NCBI GenBank assembly: GCA_905160935.1
Contig: CAJHZI010000695.1
Location: forward strand, 491,001-555,000
Origin: Enchytraeus crypticus
Lineage: Eukaryota; Annelida; Clitellata; Enchytraeida; Enchytraeidae
Direction of reading: 5' to 3'
DNA: 64,000 bases
The position numbers and the translations under genes were made by a program. The notes under the pieces are model-generated. The model was given only the letters and a program-made list of their open reading frames with translations. It ran no database searches and was not told where the DNA came from. How positions within the stretch are numbered: the stretch's first letter is position 1; the number at the start of each line of letters is the position of its first letter. This document shows, one piece after another, positions 11,328 to 28,654 of this stretch.

Positions 11328-11904
11328 TTATGAGATGTTGTTTATGTTGTTATTTAAGTTGTTGTTGATCACGTTGCTTGTTGTTTCACGCAAACGTCAG
11401 CGTAATGAAGAAAACGACTTACATTAAATTTTATTATGTAGTTCAGTTTTCAGATTACAGGTTAAGCATAATCACGGGCTAAGGGAAGAGAGAGAGTAGG
11501 TGAGAGACATAGAAAGGGGGTGGGGAGACGACCACTAATGTTAAATTGAATGTCCTTTCCACTGCTTATTTTGTTCTTAACTTCTTATGTTTTAGTATTG
11601 ATTTATGTAATAGTTTGATTTGGAAAAATATTGGAAAAAATCCCCCATACTTTCAAATTAACTCTTGTTACCAAAGCGGTTTCTATCTACGACAATTGGC
11701 TCACTGGGCGTTCATGCAATGTATCTATACGTGCTGAGAATTTAGGTCATAGTTATGAGAAAAGAGTTTTATTTATAGTCATATCACCTTTTATACTTAA
11801 ATAAATATCTCAGCTTCTTTGTGTGTGTGTTCTTTAAAGGCATGAACATCTCATTATGTTCATTGCTGTTGATGTGTTAACAAAAAATGACCACTGAAGC
11901 GAAT

Positions 11905-12165
11905 CGCTGCTACTGAAGCTACTAAGGCGTTGAAAAGAGTATTGCAGCTACTGCAGCTATCAAGGCTCTGCTAAAATATCGCAGCTACTGCAGTTATTTG
12001 AGCGGTGCTAAGAATATCAACGCTAATGAAGCTATCACTGTGGTGATAAGAATATAACTGTTACTGTAGCTATCAGGGTGGCTATAAGAAAATAACTGTT
12101 ACTGTAGCTATCAGGGTAGTGATAAGAATATCACTGCTAATGTAGCTACCAAGGTGGTGATATTT
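11905..12165 (+). repeat. Imperfect tandem repeat of about 39-42 bp, six units
   Basis: Units carry CTACTG(A/C)AGCTATCA and AAGAATAT. The next stretch, 12166-12570, is AT-rich with GATTGATT runs and shows no gene. Confidence 0.7.
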
Positions 12166-12574
12166 TTTAATATCTTTCAACATATAAAGCTCCTTCGTTT
12201 ATAATATAATCCGGGTAAGAACTGGACTCGAAATATTCATGAACTATTTGATAGATGGATGCTTGATTGATAGATAATTGATTGACTGATTATTAGAAAG
12301 ATGAAAGATGTACTATTTGGTTTATTTATTTATTATTTATTCGTCTAATTATTCGTTCGCTCGTTTGCTAGCTTCCATGTATTCATTGATTCACCTATTT
12401 ATTAATAAATTAAGCAATAACTGATTCATTTATGCATAGAGTGATGAACTAATTGATTGACTAATTTATTAATTAGTTGACTGTTTGGTTGTTTCGTTCA
12501 TTCTTGATTATGACTGTTGATTGCCGCATATTAGTTAGTCTAATATGAGATCTTCTTGGTTAAATCTATTCATC

Positions 12575-12800
12575 TAGTAGGGTGTAGTCTGCAACCTGGG
12601 GCCTGTGGGAGCTTCCAGGGTTAAATCAGTTTATCTAGTAGTGGGGTAATCTGAACCCTGGGGCCTGTGAGATCTTCTAGGGTTAAATAAGTTTTTCTGG
12701 AAGTGGGGTAGTCTGAACCCTGGGATCTAAGAGAGCTTCCAGGGTTAAATCAGTTTACCTGATAGTGGGATAGTCTGAACCCTGGGAGTCATGGTAGTTT
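12575..12800 (+). repeat. Tandem repeat of about 61 bp, three to four units
   Basis: Each unit holds AGTCTGAACCCTGGG, GAGCTTCCAGGGTTAAAT and CAGTTTATCTAGTAGTGGGG with small changes. Confidence 0.85.
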
Positions 12801-13079
12801 CTATTGTTGGAGGTTGAGATAACTGAAACTAGTTAAGATGAAAGTAGAAATAACTAAAAAATGATTAAAGCAGAATTGCTTGTTCAAGAAAGGATCAAAT
12901 CTTGAGTTAACTTTACAATTATTTATGGAGCTTGGGTACGAAGTAACAAGATAGGTCAATCAGTCGCTCAAATATTTAGATAATGAGACAGAGGATAAGG
13001 ATAAATTATTAAACAATCTGTCCAAAGAATCAAAACTATTTAAAACATTGATTAGAGAGCAAATTAGCTATTCAATCAC

Positions 13080-13660
13080 AGCTAAATGTTCTTAATTGAG
13101 AGACGGCCCAGCATCGTCCCTTCTCTGCACTATATACTACGCTATATCTAAGCAATCCAATAAAGGTACGCTACAACAAACGCTATGACACGCCTGAAGA
13201 CCATGCCGAAATTAGGCTTGCCATAGAGACCTACTGATTGAAAACAGGGCACTAAGCCAAGGTATGGAGCAAAATGATGGCACAAAACTTACGGCATACA
13301 TATTATGCACAATGCATTTTACACTTGGCTGCATACAGAGGCCTCTATGGATTTGTGAAACTCATTTAAATGAATTCGTCGCTAAAGAAGAGAACCTTAC
13401 GCTGGGCCGCGCGTCCTAATGAATAACAGCCTAAGGTCTTAGGCTCGACACTGTTACCTACATGCCTATCTTCGTTGAGGCTGACTAATCAATACAATGG
13501 CTAGTCAAGAACCCCGGGCACCTTGAGTCTTGATGACGCACGTCAGAAGCTTTCTCTTTTTCAGAGTCAGTAGAGTAAAAGATTTTTTGATGCGTGAAAG
13601 GACTGGGCTATATTATCTCACGGGACTCGCCTAAGACCCGAGTAGCTAGCTCTCTGCGCG
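13080..13660. other. GC-richer stretch without an open frame, unidentified
   Basis: Less AT-rich than its surroundings, not repeated elsewhere in the window and without a long ORF on either strand. It may be an old mobile-element remnant or a non-coding feature; I can support no call. The flank 12800-13080 also shows nothing. Confidence 0.3.
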
Positions 13661-13754
13661 TCTAAGATCTCACATCATTCATCCGTCGATACCGTGTAAG
13701 TGCCAATAGATACGAAGAGTAAAATCCTGTATATGTGTGTACATTTAAAGCAAA

Positions 13755-13880
13755 AGCTGGTAAAGCTAATGTTAACGTCAGTTTCCTGACTCGAAAGCGA
13801 TGACAGTGACGGGCGAGCCCAGGATTTGGACCCCGTATATACTGATCTGCGGTCGAATATCTTACCGACGTCGCCACTTG
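13755..13880 (-). repeat. SINE-B copy
   Basis: Body and B-box blocks in reverse (CTCGAAAGCGATGACAGTGA, ACTGATCTGCGGTCGAATAT), inserted against a TA microsatellite. Confidence 0.85.
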
Positions 13881-13881
<1 letters not shown>

Positions 13882-13927
<46 letters not shown>

Positions 13928-13930
13928 TAT

Positions 13931-14001
<71 letters not shown>

Positions 14002-14051
14002 AGAGTCGTGGAGACGCTATATATGCCAAGGATATGCCAATAGGCAATGCA

Positions 14052-14105
<54 letters not shown>
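13882..14105. repeat. (TA)n microsatellites
   Basis: Three TA tracts split by short unique DNA (about 14003-14054). That DNA has a LINE-end scrap, GGATATGCCAATAGGCAATG. Confidence 0.95.
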
Positions 14106-14106
<1 letters not shown>

Positions 14107-14109
14107 TTT

Positions 14110-14345
14110 ATATACCTAGAAAAGTTGAACTAGATGGGTCATGTACTGACAGGGAATGATTTATTAAAAGAAGTCATTGAAGTACGAATGGAACGAGAAA
14201 TTTAGTGGAAGATCTAGACTTGGGAAACTGGATGATATGATAACAAATTCATCTGTATATTTGAAGAAATAGTCAGAGGATAGAAATATGTGGAAGTTTG
14301 ATATGCCATGGACCTGCCAATAAGGAGTACACTAAGATAAAGATA
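14110..14345 (+). repeat. LINE-C 3' end fragment
   Basis: Decayed frame reads like a LINE C-terminus (GHVL..., then GNWMI-type region) and closes with TGCCATGGACCTGCCAATA. Homologous to 41620-41830. Confidence 0.65.
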
Positions 14346-14393
14346 GATAAATGGGTATATGTACATGTAGGCCTATGTATATATATATACATT

Positions 14394-14394
<1 letters not shown>

Positions 14395-14489
<95 letters not shown>
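14395..14489. repeat. (TA)n with (TG)n interruption
   Basis: Microsatellite that served as the TA target for the mariner element that follows. Confidence 0.95.
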
Positions 14490-14492
<3 letters not shown>

Positions 14493-15231
14493 GGTGAGTA
14501 AAAAAATGATAACACCTGCAAAAAGTTTGAATATCTCAGGCTATTGTTAATATTTGTAAATTAAACTTTTACCAATTAATAAGGGACTAATTTCTGGCGG
14601 GGTGGCCAATTTTCATCCATTTTGGTGCATAGATTGTCCAGTTATGTAAGTTTCAGCAGAGCAACCCCCCATTTTTACCTTAAAATGGCGTTTGCTACAA
14701 CGGTAAGGGCAGATTGCACTTCATTGACGAGAAGGTAAGGTTGAACTCTCAGTATTACGTCAGTACTTCGTTTCGGGAGCTGTTTGATGATTGCCATGCT
14801 CTTCTACCAAATGGTTTCATCTTTCAGCAGAATGGTGCTCCGGCTGATGCATTTCGTCATGCACAGGAAAGGATCAGCGAGAGAAACCCGGATTACATCA
14901 AGAAGAATGAATGGCCTCCAAACTCACCCGATCATAAACCTCTGGATTACCATATCTGGGGAACCATGCTGCATCTCTATCAGAAACACCAGCCGAAGCC
15001 TAAAACAAGACAGAACTTCAGGAGGTGCTTTACGCCATTTTTAGGTAAAAATAGGGGGGTTGCTCTGCTGAAACTTGCATAACTGGCCTGCCTATGTACC
15101 AAAATGGATGAAAATTGGCCACCCCATCAAAAATTAATTCTTTAGTAATTGGTAAAAGTTTTATTGTAAAATATTAACAATAGCCTGAGATATTCAAACT
15201 TTTTTCAGGTGTTATCTTTTTTTTACTCACC

Positions 15232-15234
<3 letters not shown>
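14490..15234 (+). mobile_element. Tc1/mariner-like element, internally deleted (745 bp), long terminal inverted repeats
   Basis: Ends are CAGGGTGAGTAAAAAAA and its complement, flanked on both sides by TA, the target duplicated by the Tc1/mariner superfamily. The terminal inverted repeats are unusually long, about 200 bp each (14490 to about 14692, about 15026 to 15234). Between them an open frame (14714-15082) keeps only the C-terminal catalytic part of a transposase: FQQNGAPADAF and WPPNSPDHKPLDYHIWG. The spacing from the FQQN residue to the final D is 37 residues between, as in DD37D mariners. The usual second catalytic Asp (QQDGAP) is Asn here, and the first catalytic Asp region is missing, so the element cannot be autonomous. 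It could be mobilised in trans because both ends look intact. Lies in a TA microsatellite between LINE and SINE debris. Confidence 0.92.
14714..15082 (+). pseudogene. Mariner transposase remnant
   Basis: C-terminal fragment of about 120 codons inside the deleted element. It has the conserved blocks GFIFQQNGAPAD and PPNSPDHKPLDYHIWG. The N-terminal DNA-binding helix-turn-helix domains and first catalytic residue are absent, and one catalytic Asp is replaced by Asn. Confidence 0.88.

Positions 15235-15290
<56 letters not shown>
15235..15290. repeat. (TA)n microsatellite
   Basis: Continuation of the TA tract split by the mariner element. Confidence 0.95.
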
Positions 15291-15293
<3 letters not shown>

Positions 15294-15369
15294 GGAGGCG
15301 AAGATTAGGGCTGAATAAGGGAAGAAAACTGTTACCCAATGATTTGAAAATGTTTGGAACAGAGTGAAG

Positions 15370-15520
15370 ATTAAGAGCTAGTAAAGCTAATGTTACCATT
15401 AACCTTAGCTTTTAACTTTTCTTTGCGTCAGTCTCCTCACTGGAAAGCAATGTTAGTGAAGGGCGAGCCACGGGTTTGAACCCGCACATACTGATCCGCG
15501 GTCGAACATCTTATCGACAT
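15370..15520 (-). repeat. SINE-B copy
   Basis: GTAAAGCTAATGTTACC tail, CTCACTGGAAAGCAATGTTA body and ACTGATCCGCGGTCGAACAT near the head. The interval 15521-16300 holds no gene I can see. Confidence 0.85.
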
Positions 15521-16309
15521 CGATATACGTGTATATTATCACCAGTGCATCGAAGCATACGTAAGAGATGACGGTGAAGAAGAATTTGGTACAAGCAAGA
15601 AGTCGTTTTGCCCAATCTCAACGTTTTTAAAGTTAGCAGATCTATTTTATACTTGTTGCGCTGATTCACAGTGGTATTGAAGATTGTGAAGCAGGGAAAT
15701 TGAAGGGGTTTTGAATTTTAATTTATTTGCAAAAAGTTTGCAAGAAAACACTTGTGTAATAATTCTGATCATGCTACGAACGGTTAGCTGAAGAAGATCG
15801 TAATAAATATAGCATTGAGTTTAGTAGTAAACATTTGAATGAATTCTATAGTTCAGAGGAATTGAGTGAATTTCTGCTAATGTTTACAGATTGGGCCACA
15901 TGCATGTGTATCACGTTCCTAACGTAATTTTTCTTCAATTTCATTATCTGACATTTTTATAATGTTAATTCACAAGAACATCCCTGCCCAATTCTCCGCA
16001 TTCATGCTGTATAAATCAAGTTATGTTTTGCGCAAGGACTCGTATTTTTTATTTGCTATGCGATGTATCTCTGAATTATACCGTTGTTTGTAAAGTTTTA
16101 CCGATATTTTGCTTTTATTTGCGTGGCGGGTGGCGGCTAGAGTCTTATACAGATCTTACATAGTTAGTAATTGTCATAGGATGACCAAACGTTCATTTCT
16201 TGATTCAACAAATTTGTAGGAGCCTAATGTAAAATGTTTCTAATTCTGATATGTCTATAGTAGGGTTATTGTAAAAGGTTTAAACTCAACGCATACAGAA
16301 TATTATTGC

Positions 16310-16420
16310 CGTGGCAATGTCAGGAAGATATCCGATCGCGGATCAGCATGTGCGGGGTTCTAATTCGTGCCTCTCCCGTCACTGATATCGCTTTCGAGAG
16401 ATGTAGCTGACGTTAACATT
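16310..16420 (+). repeat. SINE-B copy
   Basis: Starts GTGGCAATGTCAGGAAGATA and has GCGGGGTTCTAATTCGTG; joined head to tail with the next copy. Confidence 0.8.
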
Positions 16421-16439
16421 TGCATTTTTTCGATGGCAG

Positions 16440-16575
16440 GAGCCGGTGGCGAAGTTGGTAAGATACTCGACCGCGGATCGATGTGAGCAGGGTTCGGATC
16501 CTGGGTTCTCCCGTCACTGACATCACTTTCGAGTGAGGAAACTGACGATGAGCTTGGCTTTACCAGCTTTTTAAC
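16440..16575 (+). repeat. SINE-B copy
   Basis: Near full length: CCGGTGGCGAAGTTGGTAAG, GCAGGGTTCGGATCCTGGG, then GTCACTGACATCACTTTCGA. Confidence 0.85.
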
Positions 16576-17075
16576 AGCTTTATTAATGACATTTGGAGAA
16601 TTTTCGTGGACATGGACCTCACACGTCTGTAGAGGTTTACGTGACAAACTGACACCAGATACGGAATTTGTAAAAATTGAAATATTTCCTTACGGGTGTC
16701 GTTTTGGTGAATCACTGTATCACATATATTACACATTACAGCAGGAAAGAAAACTTCAGTAGACACTGAAATATTTGTTAAATCGAAGTAACTGTTGCAT
16801 TCATATGTGAAATTCTCGATTTGTTGATGTCAAGAAAGAGAACACGAGTGTAGGTCAGCCAGATCAAGTCGTAAAACTTTTGGCATATGGCACTCACAGG
16901 GTAAGTGCCATACGCCAAAAGTCACCATCGCTTCACGCAGATGAATTGCGCCTAGATATGCCATGTGAAGTTCAACCTCACACCAATAATTAACATTTTC
17001 TTGTATACACATTGATGATAAAAGTGAAAGTTTTGGGAAAGGATGATGAGATTATCAGCTCCTTTACGTTGAGAA

Positions 17076-17270
17076 GATGGTAACCTAGTACCGATGTGGA
17101 TCTTGTGCCGATGTGGATCTTTTGCCGATGTAGATTTTGTGACAATGTTGATCTTGTGCCGATGTGGACCTTGTGTCGATGTAGATCTCGTGCCGATACG
17201 GACCTTGTGCCGATGTAGATCTTGTGCCGATATGGACCTAGGTTCGATGTGAATCCTGTGCTGATGTGAC
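17076..17270 (+). repeat. 18-bp minisatellite, about 11 units
   Basis: Unit near GATCTTGTGCCGATGTGG. It gives open minus-strand frames (16952-17422) that I regard as artefacts. The neighbouring 16575-17075 shows no gene, but a small inverted repeat around 16882-16922 (TTTTGGCATATGGCACTCAC and its near complement). Confidence 0.9.
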
Positions 17271-17339
17271 GTCGTAAAAAGAAAACAAAGAGGGTACTCA
17301 TAAAGAACACCTCCGGAATGCAGGAGGTCTTTCATTTTA

Positions 17340-17343
17340 ATAT

Positions 17344-17376
<33 letters not shown>

Positions 17377-17413
17377 AATATATGTATATGAATATATATA
17401 TATATAATTTATA
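17340..17413. repeat. (TA)n microsatellite
   Basis: AT tract bordering the possible LTR. Confidence 0.9.
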
Positions 17414-18176
17414 TGTTGTCAAGGTCGATTCGATATATATTAGTATGTATTTGTACTTGTAATTGTATTTCTAGTAAAGTATTTAATAATGCTGCTGGAT
17501 AAGTAAAGTTAAGATTTAAAGAATTGAGTTTTATTAAAGTGAGATCCTAGGCGGTAGCTAAGCTAGGACAAGTGACCAATGAGGGCATGCCTAAAGAGGA
17601 AGTGAGGAGATCCCAGATGGAAGCGTGACAACACGGACGTAAAACGTGCCAACTCGAAAAGAGATTTAGGAGATTTTAAGAATCTCAAGAGTAGACGAAT
17701 TGAGAGCAATTAGGGATTATAGAGATCCTAGTAGACAACTAGTAGAGAGGAAAGTAGAGTAAAGTGTAAGAATTTATGCTAGAGAGAGTATCAGTAATTT
17801 GTATGTCAAAAGTAATCGTATGTAATATAAAGTACTTGCTTTTGCGATATTTAAAGTGAACTGTAATTAGATAGAAAAGTAGAATTGTAAGTTATGTGTA
17901 ATTCGCTTACACGTGCTACTTGAAATCGTTTCAGATTTCGTTCTACTGAATATTCGTACATTATTTTATTTCTTTTCGTATTAAATTAATATTGAATTTA
18001 ATACAGTCGTTGAGGTTATCAATCACTTAGTAGGATATCTAGATTCAGTCAAATCGAGGACAGGTAAAAATTCCAAAATAATTACTAAAGGCAGTTTATT
18101 AGGAATTTAAATCCTGAACCATTTGATGCCAGGTCCTCATTTTACCTCAGATTAAAACTTGTAGAATTAGGTTCCC

Positions 18177-18180
<4 letters not shown>
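17414..18180 (+). mobile_element. Possible solo LTR (about 767 bp)
   Basis: Starts TGTTGTCAAGG and ends GGTTCCCGACA, giving the TG...CA ends and short TGTC/GACA inverted termini expected of an LTR. Flanks are TATA on both sides, which fits a 4-bp target duplication but is uninformative in TA-rich DNA. No ORF, no repeated copy and no primer-binding site can be seen. It is the only long non-repetitive block between two TA microsatellites, consistent with an insertion. Confidence 0.45.
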
Positions 18181-18244
<64 letters not shown>

Positions 18245-18275
18245 TATATATATATATGTATATACATATACATGT

Positions 18276-18342
<67 letters not shown>
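18181..18342. repeat. (TA)n/(CA)n microsatellite
   Basis: Long compound tract. Confidence 0.95.
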
Positions 18343-18345
<3 letters not shown>

Positions 18346-18384
18346 GGAAACTTTGCTGTTAAGAATGAGAATAATTCTTAATTT

Positions 18385-18545
18385 TTAATGCTGTCTGCGT
18401 TTGTGGCACATTGGCGAATGCGGCCTCTCAGAGCGTAGAGGAACTATTTTAAATATTTATTTTTCATCTTTCTATCAAAATTAAGTAAACTCTTTCTTAT
18501 ATCTTATTTGTAGCTCAGGGCCCATTAAGTGTCATGGCACAACAT
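18385..18545 (-). repeat. Dispersed repeat G
   Basis: Reverse complement of 46075-46205: GTGGCACATTGGCGAATGCG, GAGCGTAGAGGAACTATTTT and GCTCAGGGCCCATTA. Confidence 0.75.
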
Positions 18546-18697
18546 TATAACTAGGCAAATCAATCAATAAAAATTTTACGTCCTCGCCATAAGGCATTGT
18601 CAGGGACGTCTCTTGCAGACTCACAAAGAGACGATAAAAGCACCACACGATGACGACTGAGTACTCAGAGACCACAAGAAAAAGTTTACAACGATAG

Positions 18698-18840
18698 TAA
18701 TTAGAGTGCTACTGTTATGACAACAGCGAGCGCTAGTTAGCTAAACCCAAGACGACATGCAAAAAGTAAAAGGGTCCCTTAACGGTTTAAAATCCAGAAA
18801 AACAAGCCAACGAACTAAATCCAACTAAAATATTCACGCA
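18698..18840 (+). repeat. SINE-E copy, diverged
   Basis: TTAGAGTGCTACTGTTATGA, then GGGTCCCTTAACGGTTTAAA and ATCCAGAAAAACAAGCCAA match the family. Confidence 0.65.
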
Positions 18841-19007
18841 CATAGAGATATTCTAATATTTAATAGTAGTTAAAGCGGCGCTTTAACGTTTAATAGTGTT
18901 GTTATTAAGTTGCACCCTTGTTTATTATAGTAAACTACTGAGCGTCGACTTTCACGCCCTAACGAGAGAGGAAACTGACGTTAAGACGCCTTTTATACTG
19001 CGGGCCT

Positions 19008-19360
19008 AGCTACCACTTTAGACTGCGGGTATAACTTTGACTTTAGACTGCGGGTATAACTAGGGCTTTAGACTGCGGGTAAAACTAGGGCTTTAGACTG
19101 CGTATATAACTAGGGTTTAGACTGCGGGTATAACTATGACTTTAGACTGCGGGTATAACTATGACTTTAGACTGCGGGTATAACTATGACTTTAGACTGC
19201 GGGTATAACTATGACTTTAGACTGGGGGTATAAATGGGGCTATAGATTGCGGATATAACTACGACTTTAGACTGCGGGTATAACTATGACTTTAGACTGC
19301 GGGTATAAATGGGGCTATAGATTGCGGGTATAACTAGGGCTTTACACTGCTAGTGTAACT
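19008..19360 (+). repeat. 25-bp minisatellite immediately upstream of gene 2
   Basis: About 14 units of CTTTAGACTGCGGGTATAAC plus TATGA with variants. It ends about 75 bp before the exon 1 ATG, so it lies in the 5' flank or 5' intron. Confidence 0.92.
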
Positions 19361-19433
19361 ATGACTTTAACTTACTAGTAACAAATGACGGCTGTAAACA
19401 ATCGAATACACTTTATTTTCAGAAAAGTATAAA

Positions 19434-25270
<5,837 letters not shown>

Positions 25271-25485
25271 AGTATAGGCTAGCACGATGTGATGTTAATA
25301 TGTTAGGGACCGCTTTCAAAATTCTACGTGATGACATTTTAAGGCAAATTACGAGATTTCCAATTTTAAGATAAATTACGAAATTTGGGAAATCTGTCTC
25401 ACTCTGCATGGAAAGCCGCTCTGATTTATAAACAAGTCATATGAGCGACGTCAAGTGAAGAAATCGTCTTCATTGGAACGCCACA

Positions 25486-25700
25486 GTAGTGTAGTGGTTA
25501 GAGGTGTAGATAACGTCATGAAGGTTTAAAAGACAGACCATGAGGTGAATTCAACTCTCGTGGGTTCGATGCTCGGCCGCGTTAATCTGAGAATGAAGTA
25601 TCGAACATTAACAGGACTGATAACAGGGAATATGGAATAGAACGGGTTTAACATGCGGTATTAAACTTGATCGAGATATCATTAGAATGATATCACCGTA
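25486..25700 (+). repeat. SINE-A copy with the best-preserved A box
   Basis: Head TAGTGTAGTGGTTAGAGG is close to a tRNA A box; B box GTGGGTTCGATGCTCGG. Confidence 0.85.
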
Positions 25701-25734
25701 TGTTAATCGTTTCAATATAATGTATGTTATTATT

Positions 25735-25860
25735 ATGAGTAGTTTTGGTTTTGAATTGAATCACGTTTTTTTCACTTCGGTAAAACAGTAAACAAGAAAT
25801 GCATGGAGATAAAGTGAAAAAGGACACAAAGGCCACGAAATAATATTGGTTGGACGCCTT
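25735..25860 (-). repeat. 3'-UTR fragment of the LINE at 46640-47995
   Basis: Reverse complement shares CGTGGCCTTTGTGTCC-TTT, CACTTT-TCTCC and ACGTGATTCAATTC with 47705-47800. Confidence 0.75.
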
Positions 25861-25914
25861 ATGTAGAAGAAGCTTTGTGTCAGTATTCATTAACTACACT
25901 GGCAAGGATTTAGC

Positions 25915-26180
25915 GCACTTGGTTTAGTTGCGCGTCAATAATCGAAGTTAAGCTACACCGGCCTTGGGTAGTACTTTGTGGATGACCACATTGGAAGATC
26001 GAGTGTTAACAGCTTAGGAAGGGAAAAATTCCAGGGTGATGGAAGGTTATTCTTAAATTCGCGCCAACTGCAGTCGATGTGCCTTCAAAAAGGCAACGAT
26101 TTCTAATAACCATGAAGAGCAAGGAGGAAATGGGCCTTAAACAAGCATCTGTGCTTTCTTACCCAGTGTGCCGTTATATT
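25915..26180 (+). repeat. 5S-rRNA-derived SINE (SINE3-like)
   Basis: The head (ATCGAAGTTAAGCTACACCG, TGGGTAGTACTTTGTGGATG, ACCACATTGG) follows the internal promoter region of 5S rRNA (AAGCTAAGCAG..., GGTTAGTACTTGGATGGGAG, ACCGCCTGGG). The 3' part (GGGTGATGGAAGGTTATTCT, CAACGATTTCTAATAACCAT) is shared by 29375-29650 (-), 44810-45240 (-) and 58900-59680 (-). Confidence 0.8.
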
Positions 26181-26284
26181 ATGTTGTGATCTAAGAGAGC
26201 TGTGGCTGACTAAGTCTCTTAGAATATTGAAAAGCGTAGGGTCGTGTTGCTTGTATTAGTTTCTTTATATTTGCCCAGTTATAG

Positions 26285-26510
26285 TCAGCCACCAGTGGCG
26301 AGGCCTAGCGTATTGGTAGAACATGGTAGCGCTGTTTACGAAGTCAAGCAACGCCGGGCTCGATTAGCGATGTCTGAAAGACCACACTGGATGGCCAGGT
26401 GCTGACGCAACAAAAGACCCTGAGGTGTTGGAATATTACACTTAAATCCTCGTCAACTAGACTCTGTGCTAAGTAAAAAGTAATAATAGTAAGAGTCATA
26501 GAATCATAAC
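26285..26510 (+). repeat. 5S-rRNA-derived SINE, second copy
   Basis: GAAGTCAAGCAACGCCGGGC, TCGATTAGCGATGTCTGAAA and GACCACACTGGATGGCC keep the 5S-like order. 26510-26925 shows nothing else. Confidence 0.72.
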
Positions 26511-26924
26511 TAAGAAAGATTTGTAAGAGAATCAACTCTACAACACGTGATGTGTGCAACTTGAGGAAATCAAGCTCAGTTTTCGAAACACCGAGCCTTA
26601 ACACTGAGTATTTCTTTAATTTATATTTTTATAATTACAAGTATTTAAATTTATTCCATATCTCTCCCTTAAAGAAGCAAACCTGTAAGATTATTAATCC
26701 GGGAACATAAACATTATTATTACTACTGAAGATTGTCATAGGGCTTTTTGTACTCTAATAAGGCTGCTACTAACTGTCTTACCTCACAGAGCTTAGGCTC
26801 TTTATGGTAACCCACTTTATTATGTCTATTTATTTCCTTGCTAAGTAAGTTTATATGATAGTTCGCATTTACGATAAAATAAACAACAAATAACAGTTTA
26901 AGACAACTGTTTGGGGGATATGGC

Positions 26925-27175
26925 GTAACTGTTAGAGTATTCGTGTCGGATACAAGTGGCCTGTGTTTAAAGCCCAGGTCAGTCAACAAATAATGTATAT
27001 CCCCTTAGAGCCCATGGAAGGTTAATTTTGCAACGGAGCTTGCTGCCGATTGGCGTTGTTAATAGCAAAGATATGACCAACCATGCAAAGGATTTAATAA
27101 TAACCTGCCAGGAGCCTGTAAAGCGGTCTCTAAGACCAAATACCGGCCATGACACCGCTATTGAAATTGTCGGAG

Positions 27176-27230
<55 letters not shown>
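26925..27230 (+). repeat. SINE-C copy with (ATT)n tail
   Basis: GGATATGGCGTAACTGTTAG head, CTTGCTGCCGATTGGCGTTG body, CCATGACACCGCTATTGAAA and about 17 ATT units. Confidence 0.88.
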
Positions 27231-27231
<1 letters not shown>

Positions 27232-27655
27232 TGCGTCATTAAGATTTCAACAGTACACAAAGGGCTGGATTTTTCAATGATCGCTGCTTCTAAATCCTTC
27301 AGATTATTGAAAGCAAATTCAGGTCATTCAATTTACGTGAAGTTGAATTGAATTGGACTGGATCAGAAAATTGCTGTTCAAATATACATGTAGATAGTCT
27401 AGATATAATGTAGAGTTTATCAATGGTGTTGAATATAAAGAGCCGAAATGTTTTGTTCATTGAAGTGTCTGTATTTAAATCAGCATGGCCATGAATAAAA
27501 CCTTTATTGTGCTGAAAATCATTGTTATTGACATTTCTAAATGTGTAAGATTTCTGCGTTTGTCAGATATCAGTGAAATAACCGAATATATGAGCGTCAT
27601 TCCTTAGTAAACAAATCATGTTTGCCCAATCCTGTTTAATTACATATAATATTAA

Positions 27656-27670
27656 TAATATATATATATG

Positions 27671-27731
<61 letters not shown>

Positions 27732-27735
27732 TATA
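27656..27735. repeat. (TA)n microsatellite
   Basis: TA tract that abuts a SINE-A head. Confidence 0.95.
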
Positions 27736-27741
27736 TCTCTC

Positions 27742-27972
27742 ATTAGCGCAATGGTTATGGGTGTAGATAACGTCATGAAGTTTTAAATGACAGACCCTGA
27801 GGTGAATTGAACTCTCGTGGGTTCGAATCCCAGCCGCGCTGATCTGAGAGTAAAATCTCGGACATTCACTGGACTGGTTACACGGAAAATTGATTAAATT
27901 GCATAACGGTTTAAACATGTGGTATTAAAAGTGATAGATATCAACATAGTTGATCATTTCACTATAATGTGT
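27742..27972 (+). repeat. SINE-A copy, near consensus
   Basis: CATTAGCGCAATGGTTATGG head, GTGGGTTCGAATCCCAGC B box, tail TTGATCATTTCACTATAATG; TA tracts on both sides. Confidence 0.9.
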
Positions 27973-27973
27973 T

Positions 27974-27980
27974 ATATATA

Positions 27981-28037
<57 letters not shown>
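27974..28037. repeat. (TA)n microsatellite
   Basis: TA tract; 28037-28260 beyond it shows nothing. Confidence 0.95.
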
Positions 28038-28654
28038 AAATATATTAATTTAATGCGATAATTAGTACTGACAGATAGAATATCATATCAACCAAAGCCC
28101 TAATTACTGTAAATGGGCTACAACAAGGACGCGGTCATGATGTTAATTGACTCTCATTTGGCAGGCAATGTCTTCCACCTCCTATCAAAATTGAATCGGC
28201 ATTTTATTTTAGTTTTTCACTACTTTAAATAAAAGAACGAAGTGGTAATGTGCTATAACTATCTCGTAGAGCACTCTCTAGTGGCAGGTCCATGACACAT
28301 AACATTTCAGCCTATTTCATAGCCTTTCATGTATTCTAACATGTAAATACATTATCAAATTATTCAGCATCTCAAGTCTCGGTCTTCCACTTACAATCTT
28401 CCTTCAATTATCCTACATCTTTCTGTAAACCAGTAGATTGTCAGAGATATTCAAAGTCATAAACTATCAATAGATACCAAGAAAGACTGCTTCATTGTTA
28501 AATGTAACCAATATTGCGATATGAAAATGAATGCTGGAGAATTTCTTCTGCAATGGAAAATTAACTGGAGGCAACCAAGATATGTTTCTATATCAGAATG
28601 TTAGCGTTACAAGATAAGACGCTTTACAAATATTGTCAACCAGACCTGGCTCCA

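Noticed and set aside
25915..26060. Possible 5S rRNA gene
   Set aside because: Only the internal promoter region is 5S-like; the 5' and 3' ends of 5S rRNA are missing and the sequence runs into a shared SINE tail.
26344..26604. 86-codon minus-strand frame
   Set aside because: Overlaps a 5S-derived SINE and AT-rich DNA; no recognisable features.
27742..27972. Possible tRNA gene (A box and GGTTCGAATCC B box)
   Set aside because: A and B boxes are about 60 bp apart, no cloverleaf can be drawn, and twelve similar copies show it is a SINE.
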